From: JBMNOZ01 sp050943335
Lineage (GTDB): Bacteria; Bacillota; Desulfitobacteriia; Desulfitobacteriales; Syntrophobotulaceae
Assembly (NCBI GenBank): GCA_050943335.1
Contig: JBMNOZ010000022.1
Coordinates: forward strand, 1 to 28,195
Direction: 5' to 3'
DNA: 28,195 nt
How positions within the stretch are numbered: the stretch's first letter is position 1; each line of letters begins with the position of its first letter. The position numbers and the translations under genes were made by a program. This document shows, in pieces, positions 15,373-23,028 of this stretch. The notes beneath the pieces are model-generated. The model made no database searches. It had not been told where the DNA came from and saw only the letters and a program-made list of their open reading frames with translations.

Positions 15373-16635
15373 TTGTCAAAACAGCCTACTTCAAAACTTC
15401 CTTTTAATTACGCTTGGTTAGTCCTGGCGGTGCTTTTTATTGGTTTATTAGCTTCTTTTGGAATCCGTTCCGCTTTTGGGGCTTTTATAACTCCTTGGGA
15501 AAACGATTTTAAAGTCGACCGAACTATTGTAACTTCAATCTCTTTACTTAGTTTTATCGTTTACGCTTTTGCTCAACCTTTAGCCGGTAAACTTAATGAT
15601 CTTCTCGGGGGGCGAATTGTTCCAAGCGTGAGCATCTTTCTGATTGGCGGCTGCTTAGTACTTTCAGCCAAGGCTACTCATATTTGGCAAATGTTCGTTC
15701 TCTACGGGCTAATCTTATCTTTTGGAATTGCCGGCTGTTCCGCTGTCACAGCCTCGGCCATCATTTCTCGTTGGTTTAAAGCCAAACAAGGTTTTGCTAT
15801 AGGGCTCGCTGTTTCTGGCATGGCTGTCGGCCAGCTAATAGTAGTGCCCGCGGCATTGTTTTTAATTAATCTTTATAATTGGCGCTTAACAATCTTTATT
15901 TTTGGTTTGGTAACTCTTCTCTTAGTTCTTCCTTTGATGTTTTTATTTGTCCGTTCTAAACCGGAGGAATTAGGGCGCCAACCCTATGGGCATACTGAAA
16001 CAGGCGAGGAAAAACCAGTTCCCGATCAAGAAACTCGTACTGTTGAGAAAGATCAACTGCCGGTCTTTGGGGTAGTGAGGCAAAAAACATTTTGGATGTT
16101 AACTATTCCTTATTTTATTTGCGGTTTTACTGATGTCGGTTTGATTAATACTCATTTAATCCCTTTAAGCGAAGGCCGGGGCTTCCCAGTGACCATCGTC
16201 GCTTTAACCTTTAGTATTATCGCAATCTGCAACATAGGCGGCACTATCGGCACTGGTTATTTATCTGATCATTTTAACCGCAGCCGTCAGTTAGGATTAA
16301 TCTATGCCGTTCGAGCAGTTACCTTTATTTTTCTCCTCACCATGAAAAATCCGTGGCTCTTGATTCCCTTTGCCTTTGTCTATGGCGTTACAGAAATGGC
16401 CTCCATTGCTCCCACGAACTCCCTGACCACTCAACTCTTTGACCGTTATTCAATCGGGACTATTTTAGGTTTTATGTCCATCAGTCATCAAATGGGAGGA
16501 GCCATAGGCTCTTGGGTTCCAGGCCTTTTATATGACTTAACCGGTTCATATGATTTAATTATTGGCTTATCTGTATTTCTCTTATTGGGAAGTGCGCTCT
16601 TAGTTTTACGAGTGCCGGAACCGCGAAACAGTTAA
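15373..16635 (+). CDS. MFS transporter, oxalate/formate-antiporter-like
   Basis: The protein (about 420 residues) has twelve predicted membrane helices with the major facilitator pattern: a first helix YAWLVLAVLFIGLLASFGI, the loop after helix 2 LAGKLNDLLGGR, a central hydrophilic loop (about residues 200-235, rich in E, K and P), and a second half starting FWMLTIPYFICGF with GTIGTGYLSDHFNRSRQLG as the matching loop. The overall look is close to the OFA and monocarboxylate carrier groups. The start is uncertain: a TTG at 15373 has AAAGGA 10 bases upstream and is preferred, while an earlier in-frame TTG at 15337 lacks an RBS. It is divergent from the TIM-barrel/acyl-CoA synthetase gene and may import its substrate, which is an inference. 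Its stop overlaps the convergent ung stop by 4 bases. The divergent gap (15093-15372) shows no clear promoter. Confidence 0.85.
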   Translation: MSKQPTSKLPFNYAWLVLAVLFIGLLASFGIRSAFGAFITPWENDFKVDRTIVTSISLLSFIVYAFAQPLAGKLNDLLGGRIVPSVSIFLIGGCLVLSAKATHIWQMFVLYGLILSFGIAGCSAVTASAIISRWFKAKQGFAIGLAVSGMAVGQLIVVPAALFLINLYNWRLTIFIFGLVTLLLVLPLMFLFVRSKPEELGRQPYGHTETGEEKPVPDQETRTVEKDQLPVFGVVRQKTFWMLTIPYFICGFTDVGLINTHLIPLSEGRGFPVTIVALTFSIIAICNIGGTIGTGYLSDHFNRSRQLGLIYAVRAVTFIFLLTMKNPWLLIPFAFVYGVTEMASIAPTNSLTTQLFDRYSIGTILGFMSISHQMGGAIGSWVPGLLYDLTGSYDLIIGLSVFLLLGSALLVLRVPEPRNS

Positions 16636-17306
16636 ATATTTTCAATTTGCCAATCTATTGGTGTTTTCCCCTTGGAAATTAAAAACTTGTTTGTTTTAGA
16701 AAAGGGTTTGCTCCCAAAAAAACCATAGTGAGCTGATAAAGGACTGGGATGGGGTGATTTTATAATAAAGTGTCGGGGATTATTTATAATGTTCATTTTT
16801 TCCTGGGCATTTCTACCCCAAAGAATGAAGACAACTGGGGCCTCTCTAGCGTTTAAGAGCTCAATAACACGGTCCGTAAAAAAACTCCAACCGATTTCGC
16901 GGTGGGAATTAGCTTGTCCGGCTCTTACTGTTAAAGTAGCATTAAGGAGTAAAACTCCTTGATCAGCCCATTTTTTTAAGTAACCATTATTAGGGATATA
17001 GCATCCTAAATCATTTTGAAGTTCTTTAAAAATATTAAGCAAAGAGGGGGGAATTTTAACCCCAGGCTTAACTGAGAAGCTTAAACCATGAGCCTGATTG
17101 GGGCCGTGATATGGATCCTGACCTAAAATTACGGTTTTCACATCTCGATAAGGCGTGAAGTGCAGAGCATTGAAAATATCATATTTATCGGGGTAAATCG
17201 TTCGGGTTCTGTACTCGGAAATCAAAAACCGTCTCATTTTTTGGTAGTATTCCTTGTTAAATTCTTCACTGAGTAGGTCATGCCAATCGTTTTTTAAAAT
17301 TTTCAT
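16632..17306 (-). CDS. ung: Uracil-DNA glycosylase, family 1
   Basis: The 224-residue protein removes uracil from DNA to start base-excision repair. All family-1 motifs are present: the catalytic water-activating loop GQDPYHG with D64, the uracil-binding segment GLSFSV, LLNATLTVRAGQANSH, and the minor-groove loop SPHPSPLSAH with H186. The length is normal for bacterial Ung. The ATG at 17306 is chosen as the start because GGTGAT lies just upstream and the protein then begins MKILKNDWHDLL. A GTG 12 bases earlier is also open. It is a single gene, convergent with the MFS gene, sharing a 4-base overlap at the stops. Confidence 0.96.
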   Translation of the reverse strand: MKILKNDWHDLLSEEFNKEYYQKMRRFLISEYRTRTIYPDKYDIFNALHFTPYRDVKTVILGQDPYHGPNQAHGLSFSVKPGVKIPPSLLNIFKELQNDLGCYIPNNGYLKKWADQGVLLLNATLTVRAGQANSHREIGWSFFTDRVIELLNAREAPVVFILWGRNAQEKMNIINNPRHFIIKSPHPSPLSAHYGFFGSKPFSKTNKFLISKGKTPIDWQIENI

Positions 17307-17415
17307 CCTAATCACCACTAATAGTATAGCATTTTAAAAAACAAATTGAAGAATTCCCCAAAAAATCAAGGGAGCAGAACTCTTAATGCTAATAGGAATA
17401 TTTTTTTGACATTAC

Positions 17416-17424
17416 TGTTATAAT
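17416..17424 (+). promoter_or_regulatory. Extended -10 promoter for the CoA-binding protein gene
   Basis: TGTTATAAT is an extended -10 element (TG-N-TATAAT). A TTGACA at 17406 is too close to be its -35. It implies an untranslated leader of about 115 bases containing the hairpin at 17489. Confidence 0.5.
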
Positions 17425-17488
17425 CTTGTAATATCGCAGTGCAATCATCTTTTAGAAAATATCGTGGTAAATCAAAATAGGAAAAGAG

Positions 17489-17512
17489 CCTTCAGACAAT
17501 GCTGAAGGTTTT
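17489..17512 (+). terminator. Hairpin with T tail in the leader of the CoA-binding protein gene
   Basis: Perfect 7-base stem CCTTCAG / CTGAAGG with a 6-base loop, followed by TTTTC. It lies between the promoter and the start codon, so it may attenuate transcription. Confidence 0.5.
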
Positions 17513-17544
17513 CAAATTGTTTATGGGTATATAAGGAGGTCAAA

Positions 17545-17919
17545 ATGGATCAGGCTTTTTTATTGGAACAAAAAGTTTGGGCAGTGGTCGGAGCCACGCA
17601 AGATCCCGAAAAATACGGGAACAAGATTTATCGGAAACTAAAATCAACAGGCTATAAAGTTTACCCGATTAATCCTAGTTACAAAGATATCGATGGAGAT
17701 CCCTGCTATAAAAATTTATCATCACTGCCAGAAATCCCGCAAGTAATAAATATGGTTGTTGCTCCCCATAGGGGGGAAAAAATTATCAACGAAGCAGCCC
17801 AGTTAGGGATTAAGTATGCTTGGTTTCAACCCGGCAGTATTGATGATGAGTTGTTAGAACTTACAAAAAAACTAGGGATTCAATCTGTTCAGGCCTGCGT
17901 GCTGGTTGCCAAAAGCTAG
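17545..17919 (+). CDS. CoA-binding domain protein (YccU-like)
   Basis: The 124-residue protein is a single Rossmann-fold CoA-binding domain related to the N-terminal part of succinyl-CoA synthetase alpha subunit. Visible family segments are VWAVVGATQDPEKYGNKIYRKL, the strand GYKVYPINPSYKDIDG, NMVVAPHRG, and WFQPGSIDDELLELTKKLG. A final cysteine-containing strand (VQACVLVAKS) ends the protein. Length and order match the stand-alone YccU family, whose biological role is not settled. It has a strong AAGGAGG RBS. No clear partner gene is nearby. Confidence 0.9.
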   Translation: MDQAFLLEQKVWAVVGATQDPEKYGNKIYRKLKSTGYKVYPINPSYKDIDGDPCYKNLSSLPEIPQVINMVVAPHRGEKIINEAAQLGIKYAWFQPGSIDDELLELTKKLGIQSVQACVLVAKS

Positions 17920-17987
17920 GCTTCCTTCAAGCAGTACCCTTCACTTTTAATATGGTTAGAGAAAGAGATAAATTTTTAAATAAAATC

Positions 17988-18016
17988 TTGACAAACTAAT
18001 ACAGAGCCGTTACTAA
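17988..18016 (+). promoter_or_regulatory. Candidate promoter for the YkvA-like gene
   Basis: Perfect -35 TTGACA (17988-17993), 17-base spacer and a weak -10 TACTAA (18011-18016). A small palindrome GTTA-C-TAAC overlaps the -10 region. Confidence 0.4.
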
Positions 18017-18038
18017 CCAGTAAAGTGAGGTAAGAACT

Positions 18039-18491
18039 ATGACCGAGCAGTTAAAACCTGATCACGAAGATTTCTATCAAGCGTTGAGGCAAAAAGTAAG
18101 AGACTATTTTGCAGATCAGAAAGGCCAGACCAATAAATATGCGGAGTATATTTTAATTGCCCCCGATCTATTTCATCTTCTCTGCCGTTTAGCAATGGAT
18201 AAAGAAGTGAGTAGCGATGATAAACTTAAGCTGGTCGTTGCCATTGCCTACTTTGTTTCCCCTATGGATATATTTCCGGAGCTCTTTTGGGGGCCAGTTG
18301 GTTTTTTAGACGATATTTCAGTAGCAGCTTTTGTACTTAATTCCATTATCAATAATACTAATCCCGAAGTAGTCCGAAAACACTGGGCAGGTGAAGGTGA
18401 TATTTTATGCAAAATTCAAAACATAATTAAAATTGCTGACAGTATGGTCGGTATCGGGCTTTGGAAAAGGATTCGAAAAATGTTTAATTAA
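18039..18491 (+). CDS. YkvA-family protein (DUF1232)
   Basis: The 150-residue protein carries the short DUF1232 core in its middle: DKLKLVVAIAYFVSPMDIFPELFWGPVGFLDDISVAAFVL, with the characteristic YFVSPMDIFPE followed by GFLDD. In related proteins this segment forms one or two short hydrophobic helices that may touch the membrane. The N-terminal part is charged and helical and the C-terminus basic (LWKRIRKMFN). There is no signal peptide. The function of the family is unknown. A GTGAGG-type RBS precedes the ATG, and the gene stands alone between a candidate promoter and a hairpin-rich gap. Confidence 0.85.
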   Translation: MTEQLKPDHEDFYQALRQKVRDYFADQKGQTNKYAEYILIAPDLFHLLCRLAMDKEVSSDDKLKLVVAIAYFVSPMDIFPELFWGPVGFLDDISVAAFVLNSIINNTNPEVVRKHWAGEGDILCKIQNIIKIADSMVGIGLWKRIRKMFN

Positions 18492-18501
18492 AAAGGAAAA
18501 A

Positions 18502-18625
18502 AATAAGCGTCAAAAAACCCACTAACGCTTGTAATTGCTGGGCTTACTTTCCAACAGGCCCAGGCGATTGCTTATTGGAATAAAGAGTGAGTCGTTCCGA
18601 CTTTTTTCCATGTGCGGGCCGACTC
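18502..18625 (+). other. Hairpin-rich intergenic segment, possible structured RNA or degraded element
   Basis: Several nested or competing stems lie between the YkvA-like gene and iorA: AATAAGC (18502-18508) with GCTTATT (18570-18576) encloses CTGGGC / GCCCAG (18538-18563). AAGCGT / ACGCTT (18505-18530) would compete with the outer stem. AGTCG-TTC-CGACT plus T5 (18590-18607) looks like a small terminator, and GAGTCG can instead pair with CGACTC at 18620-18625. No reading frame with an RBS is present and no known riboswitch core was recognised. Confidence 0.35.
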
Positions 18626-18751
18626 CTATTTGTAATGGTTATCCTATTTCAAAAAGAGTATAATGAACATTGCAAAAAAGATCAAAAAATGACATGAAAA
18701 GTTGTACAATAGGATCTGTGGAGCAAAAATCAAACTAGAAAGGAAATGCAG

Positions 18752-20605
18752 ATGGTACAGGAGCTATTAATGGGCAATGAGGCGATTGCCTTAGGTGCGA
18801 TTCGAGCCGGGGTAGGGGTAGTAACTGGTTATCCGGGTACGCCTTCTACGGAAATTTTAGAAACAATTGCCCTTAAGAATCCCGGCAATATTTATGTCGA
18901 ATGGTCCGTTAACGAAAAGTCCGCTTTAGAAGTGGCCGCCGGCGCAGCTTATGCCGGAGTGAGATCGCTGGTGACTATGAAACAAGTCGGACTTAATGTG
19001 GCCAGCGATCCTTTGTTAAGTCTGGCTTACATCGGGGTAGAAGGAGGAATGGTTATTGCGGTCGCCGATGACCCTGGCCCTATATCTTCCCAAACAGAAC
19101 AGGATACCCGGCAATTTGCCATTTTTGCTAAATTACCCATCTTTGACCCTTCTTCACCAGAAGAAGCATTTGCCATGATCGCTGATGCTTTTGAGTACTC
19201 CGAAAAATATAAAACACCGGTGTTATTTCGGCCCACTACCAGGGTTTGTCATGGCAGTGCCTCCCTGGTAATAGATAAAAAAGATACTGCGAGAACTAAA
19301 ACAGGTCTCTTTACAAAAGATCCAAAATGGACAATATTTCCACGCTTATCCTACGAAAACCATTTAAAAATCGAAGCCCGGAGACCTATTTTAGAAGAAG
19401 ATTTCTCCACCTATCGTTTTAATCAACTGACGGGAGAAGGAAAAATAGGAATCGCTGCTGGCGGAGTCAGTTATGCCTATCTCCGTGAAGCATTACAAAT
19501 GCTTGAAAGTCAATCCCTGTCTGGAAAACAAGATTTAGCATTCTATAAACTATTTAAAGTAGCGACCCCAAATCCCTTTCCTGTAAAATTGGCCCTGGAT
19601 TTTCTCTCCGGTCTTGACGAAGTTTTAGTCGTCGAGGAATTAGATCCGGTAATAGAAAGAGAACTGATTTTTTTGTGTGGCAGACACCATTTACCGGTAA
19701 AAGTATACGGGAAACTTAGTGGCCATACCCCTTCCGCGGGAGAAAACAATGTAGAAATAGTGAAGCGAGCTCTGAATGCCTTTTTTAAATTGCCGGATCC
19801 AAATAACAATTTTTCCGCTCCGGCAAACTTAGCGAAATCTTTCCCCAAACCACCTCCTTTACCGACCAGGCCCCCGACCCTTTGTGCGGGCTGTCCTCAT
19901 CGGGCCTCATTTTATGCCGTTAAACAAGCTTTAAAAGGTAAAAAAGCAGTTTTTTCTGGAGATATCGGTTGCTATACTCTCGGCAATGCTGCTCCGCTAA
20001 ATATGGTTGATACTTGTCTTTGTATGGGCGCAGGCATTACTATCGCCCAGGGATTACAGCGCGCGGAACCAGGAGCTGTTAATATTGCTTTTGTCGGAGA
20101 CTCGACTTTCTTCCATTCGGGTATCCCCGGAGTAGTCAATGCTATTTATAATAAAACTGATATTACCTTGATTGTTTTAGATAATTCCACAACAGCCATG
20201 ACTGGACACCAACCTCATCCGGGAACCGGTAAAACAATGATGGGGGAAACATTAGAGAAAATCAGTATCCCAAGAGTTCTCGAAGCTTTAGGAGTAAAAA
20301 AAATAAATACTTGTAATCCATTAATTCTGGAGCAGGCAATTATGACCGTTCAAGAGGCAGTTGCTATCAAGGGAGTTACAGCCGTTATTTTTGAAAATCC
20401 CTGTATTACCCTTACAAAGCCGACCCGAAAATATAAAATTGACCCTCTGAAATGCACAAACTGTAGACGTTGTCTTAGGGAGTTAGGCTGTCCAGCAATC
20501 TCTTTTACGGATTCTGAATTAGAGATTGACTCCTCCCTCTGTCACGGCTGTTCACTTTGTGCCCAGATTTGTTCCTTTGGTGCTATTGAGGAGGATGAAT
20601 TATGA
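18752..20605 (+). CDS. iorA: Indolepyruvate:ferredoxin oxidoreductase, alpha subunit
   Basis: The 617-residue protein is the large subunit of the oxygen-sensitive IOR, which decarboxylates aryl pyruvates from aromatic amino acids to aryl-acetyl-CoA and reduces ferredoxin. The N-terminal pyrimidine-binding domain (ELLMGNEAIALGAIRAGV... YPGTPSTEI), the CxxC-containing PPTLCAGCPHRA, the thiamine diphosphate domain (GDIGCYTLG; GDSTFFHSGIPGVVNAIYN with D450; LDNSTTAMTGHQPHPG) and a C-terminal two-cluster ferredoxin (CTNCRRCLRELGCP from C568, CHGCSLCAQICSFGAI) are in the usual order. The ATG at 18752 is chosen because AAGGA lies 7 bases upstream. The ATG 6 bases earlier is too close to it. It overlaps iorB by 4 bases (ATGA), so the two are translationally coupled. 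Confidence 0.94.
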   Translation: MVQELLMGNEAIALGAIRAGVGVVTGYPGTPSTEILETIALKNPGNIYVEWSVNEKSALEVAAGAAYAGVRSLVTMKQVGLNVASDPLLSLAYIGVEGGMVIAVADDPGPISSQTEQDTRQFAIFAKLPIFDPSSPEEAFAMIADAFEYSEKYKTPVLFRPTTRVCHGSASLVIDKKDTARTKTGLFTKDPKWTIFPRLSYENHLKIEARRPILEEDFSTYRFNQLTGEGKIGIAAGGVSYAYLREALQMLESQSLSGKQDLAFYKLFKVATPNPFPVKLALDFLSGLDEVLVVEELDPVIERELIFLCGRHHLPVKVYGKLSGHTPSAGENNVEIVKRALNAFFKLPDPNNNFSAPANLAKSFPKPPPLPTRPPTLCAGCPHRASFYAVKQALKGKKAVFSGDIGCYTLGNAAPLNMVDTCLCMGAGITIAQGLQRAEPGAVNIAFVGDSTFFHSGIPGVVNAIYNKTDITLIVLDNSTTAMTGHQPHPGTGKTMMGETLEKISIPRVLEALGVKKINTCNPLILEQAIMTVQEAVAIKGVTAVIFENPCITLTKPTRKYKIDPLKCTNCRRCLRELGCPAISFTDSELEIDSSLCHGCSLCAQICSFGAIEEDEL

Positions 20606-21201
20606 CTAATATTATCTTAACAGGGGTTGGTGGTCAGGGAATTGTCCTCGCTTCTAAATTGATCGCTCAAGCTGCACTGAAGACCGGTCAAAAAGTACGG
20701 ACAGCAGAAACAATTGGTATGGCCCAGCGAGGTGGTTCTGTTTTAAGCCATGTTAGAATCGGAAACAACATCCACTCGCCATTAATTCCTTTACAGACTG
20801 CTGATCTTATTATTGGCTTTGAACCGGCTGAGGCTGTTCGCTCTTTGCCTTATTTAAAAAAACAAGGAGCTGTGGTTGTCAGTCAAAAGGCTATCAAACC
20901 AATAACTTCCTCCTCTAAATCTTCCACTTATGAAGAAAAATCTATGCTCGACTATCTGCAGCAAACAATCGAGCGATTGTTTATAATAGACGGCGAGGCG
21001 ATCTGTCTTGCTTGTGGGTCGGCAAAGGTTTTAAACGTTGCGTTACTAGGGGCCGCTGCAGCCAGTGGAACGTTAGGACTGAACATTTCTGAGCTTCAAG
21101 AGGTTTTAAAAAATTTTTTACCAGAAAAACTAATCGCTATGAACCTTAAAGCCTTAGAACTAGGAGCTCGAATCGTAACAAAGGGGAATGGGTTAAAATG
21201 A
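20602..21201 (+). CDS. iorB: Indolepyruvate:ferredoxin oxidoreductase, beta subunit
   Basis: The 199-residue protein is the gamma-type domain of 2-oxoacid:ferredoxin oxidoreductases. The N-terminal GVGGQGIVLASKLIAQAAL and the AETIGMAQRGGSVLSHVRIG segment are the family signatures; the latter helps bind CoA and substrate. The length of about 200 residues is normal for IorB. It begins inside the last codons of iorA (ATGA overlap, with GAGGAGG just upstream) and ends in another ATGA overlap with the acyl-CoA ligase gene, so all three should be made in step. There are no Fe-S cysteine motifs, as expected, since the clusters are on IorA. Confidence 0.94.
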   Translation: MTNIILTGVGGQGIVLASKLIAQAALKTGQKVRTAETIGMAQRGGSVLSHVRIGNNIHSPLIPLQTADLIIGFEPAEAVRSLPYLKKQGAVVVSQKAIKPITSSSKSSTYEEKSMLDYLQQTIERLFIIDGEAICLACGSAKVLNVALLGAAAASGTLGLNISELQEVLKNFLPEKLIAMNLKALELGARIVTKGNGLK

Positions 21202-22430
21202 TGATGAAAGAAACACAGTTGGAAGCAATTAAGAATAACCTGCTAAATATTACAGAACGAGATGGTTTTTATGGAAAAAAACTAGCCGGAATAAATATCC
21301 ATAATCTTCAAAGCCAGGAGGATTTTGAAAAGTTGCCTTTTACTACAAAGGATGAGTTAAGGGAAGCTTACCCCTTAGGGTTGCAGGCTGTTCCGGACAG
21401 TGAAATTATTCGCATTCATTCCTCTTCTGGTACAACTGGGACCCCGGTCATTATTCCGTATACTCGGCAGGATGTTGAAGATTGGGCCTTAATGTTTAAA
21501 CGTTGTTATGAAACCGCTGGAGTAACGAATTTGGACCGAGTTCAAATTACCCCCGGCTACGGTTTATGGACTGCTGGAATCGGTTTTCAAAACGGAGCCG
21601 AACTTTTAGGAGCTATGGTTATCCCTATGGGGCCGGGCAATACAGAAAAACAAATTCAAATGATGCGAGATCTTAAAAGCACTGTTCTCTGTGCGACCTC
21701 TTCGTACGCCCTTCTTTTGGCCGAAGAGATCGCTAAAAGGGGCATCCGTTCTCAAATTCACCTCCGTAAAGCAATTATCGGTTCCGAACGGTGGGGAGAA
21801 AAAATGCGGCGGCGCATTGCCGGGGAGTTAGGCGTTAAGCTATATGATATTTATGGCTTGACTGAAGTTTATGGCCCCGGGATTGCTATGAGTTGCGATT
21901 ATGAATGCGGTATGCACTATTGGGATGATTTCCTATATTTTGAAATCATTAATCCTCAAACCGGTCACCCCATTAAAGAAGGGGAAATTGGGGAATTGGT
22001 GATTACAACTCTAAGAAAAGAAGGGGCCCCATTAATTCGTTATCGCACTCGCGATCTAACTCGCTTTTTACCCGGAAAATGTCCTTGTGGGTTAAATTAT
22101 CCGCGTATCGATACTCTTATAGGTCGCACTGATGATATGGTTAAAGTAAAAGGGGTCAATATTTTCCCTGGTCAAATCGATGAGTTGTTGCGGGAAATAG
22201 AAGGCGTAAGCAGTGAATACCAAGTTATGGTTGACCATTTAAATGGTAAGGATATCATGACCTTATTCTTTGAAACTGAAAACGGAGTTGATAAAAAAAG
22301 AATAGAGCATATAGTAAAGTATAACTGTAAAGCAAAAATTGGAATTACTATTGTCCCTAAAGCAGTGATGATTGGAGAACTTCCACGCAGCGAAAAAAAA
22401 TCCACTCGAATCTTTGACAACCGTTATTGA
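21198..22430 (+). CDS. Phenylacetate-CoA ligase-like (PaaK family) AMP-forming ligase
   Basis: The 410-residue protein belongs to the PaaK branch of adenylate-forming enzymes: P-loop SSSGTTGTPVIIPYTRQD (around residue 75), YGLTEVYGPGI, a cysteine cluster near CGMHYWDDF and CPCGLNYPR that may hold zinc as in some PaaK proteins, and the hinge RTDDMVKVKGVNIFPGQ. The C-terminal ACT-like half ends ELPRSEKKSTRIFDNRY, with the catalytic lysine region. It is close to the usual 430 residues. Coupled to iorAB, it probably interconverts aryl acids such as phenylacetate or indoleacetate and their CoA esters, in either direction. Three ATG codons in a row (21198, 21201, 21204) leave the exact start open. 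Confidence 0.9.
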   Translation: MMMKETQLEAIKNNLLNITERDGFYGKKLAGINIHNLQSQEDFEKLPFTTKDELREAYPLGLQAVPDSEIIRIHSSSGTTGTPVIIPYTRQDVEDWALMFKRCYETAGVTNLDRVQITPGYGLWTAGIGFQNGAELLGAMVIPMGPGNTEKQIQMMRDLKSTVLCATSSYALLLAEEIAKRGIRSQIHLRKAIIGSERWGEKMRRRIAGELGVKLYDIYGLTEVYGPGIAMSCDYECGMHYWDDFLYFEIINPQTGHPIKEGEIGELVITTLRKEGAPLIRYRTRDLTRFLPGKCPCGLNYPRIDTLIGRTDDMVKVKGVNIFPGQIDELLREIEGVSSEYQVMVDHLNGKDIMTLFFETENGVDKKRIEHIVKYNCKAKIGITIVPKAVMIGELPRSEKKSTRIFDNRY

Positions 22431-22457
22431 TTTCAAGGGTTTAGATGTAAAATTACA

Positions 22458-22487
22458 TTAACAGCTGTTTTAATAATCTGTTATAAT
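22458..22487 (+). promoter_or_regulatory. Strong sigma-A promoter for the small secreted protein gene
   Basis: TTAACA (22458-22463), 18-base spacer, and TATAAT (22482-22487) with an extended TG (22479-22480). A perfect palindrome AACAGCTGTT (22460-22469) overlaps the -35 box, and another, ATGTAA-AA-TTACAT, lies at 22445-22458. Confidence 0.75.
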
Positions 22488-22527
22488 ATAACTATATTCC
22501 TAGTTTTTATAAGGAGGGAGCAGTGGG

Positions 22528-22857
22528 ATGAAATTAATAAAAATTATTTTATTATCGGTCCTAATTTGTTTTCTTCTCTTAAATGCCCCTTCCTTTAGCG
22601 CTGAAGAACATGTTTTAGATAAATTCATGGCCCGTAAAACAGAAATAATCAGGCAGTGGACCCAACAGTTAGACCATGTTTTTAAAGAACTCCATATTAG
22701 TCTTAAAAACAGTTCTTTAAACATTAAATCTTTTAATACCGAAGACTATAAATCCAAAGCTAAAGAATCTCTGGATAGTTTTCGAGAAAAGCACAAAGAT
22801 AAGATTGAGAATTATAAGAAAGAGTATTATAAGATAAGGGGAATTCGAGAATTGTGA
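22528..22857 (+). CDS. Small secreted protein of unknown function
   Basis: The 109-residue product starts with a clear signal peptide: MKLIK, a hydrophobic core IILLSVLICFLLL, and a probable cleavage site after SFSA before EEH. The mature part of about 83 residues is strongly charged and helical (DKFMARKTEIIRQWTQQLDHVFKELHISL, then KAKESLDSFREKHKDKIENYKKEYYK), with no cysteines or known motif. A good RBS (AAGGAGGGAG) and a strong promoter support expression. It stands between the iorAB-ligase operon and the DegS/DegU-like pair, with weak hairpins after it, so it may have a separate transcript. No family was recognised. Confidence 0.8.
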   Translation: MKLIKIILLSVLICFLLLNAPSFSAEEHVLDKFMARKTEIIRQWTQQLDHVFKELHISLKNSSLNIKSFNTEDYKSKAKESLDSFREKHKDKIENYKKEYYKIRGIREL

Positions 22858-22894
22858 TTATTGAATTTTCAATGGTTAGCTATAATTTTTTTGC

Positions 22895-22930
22895 GAGGTG
22901 CTCAGCTCAATAGAGGACCTCTAATTTTTA
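22895..22930 (+). terminator. Weak hairpin after the small secreted protein gene
   Basis: GAGGT (22895-22899) pairs with ACCTC (22917-22921), followed by TAATTTTTA. An alternative smaller stem AGAGG-A-CCTCT overlaps. It may end the short transcript before the kinase gene. Confidence 0.35.
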
Positions 22931-23028
22931 AGGAAGCTTTTTTTACACCTTCTTAAACATAAAGGTAGGAGAAAAAAATATAATGTCGAATGAAAATAGA
23001 TAGACCCTGGCTCTTTAGGGAGGGAAAC

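Noticed and set aside
17406..17424. TTGACA and TATAAT as a paired promoter upstream of the CoA-binding protein gene.
   Set aside because: Only 7 bases separate the boxes, too few for one polymerase; the extended -10 alone is the better explanation.
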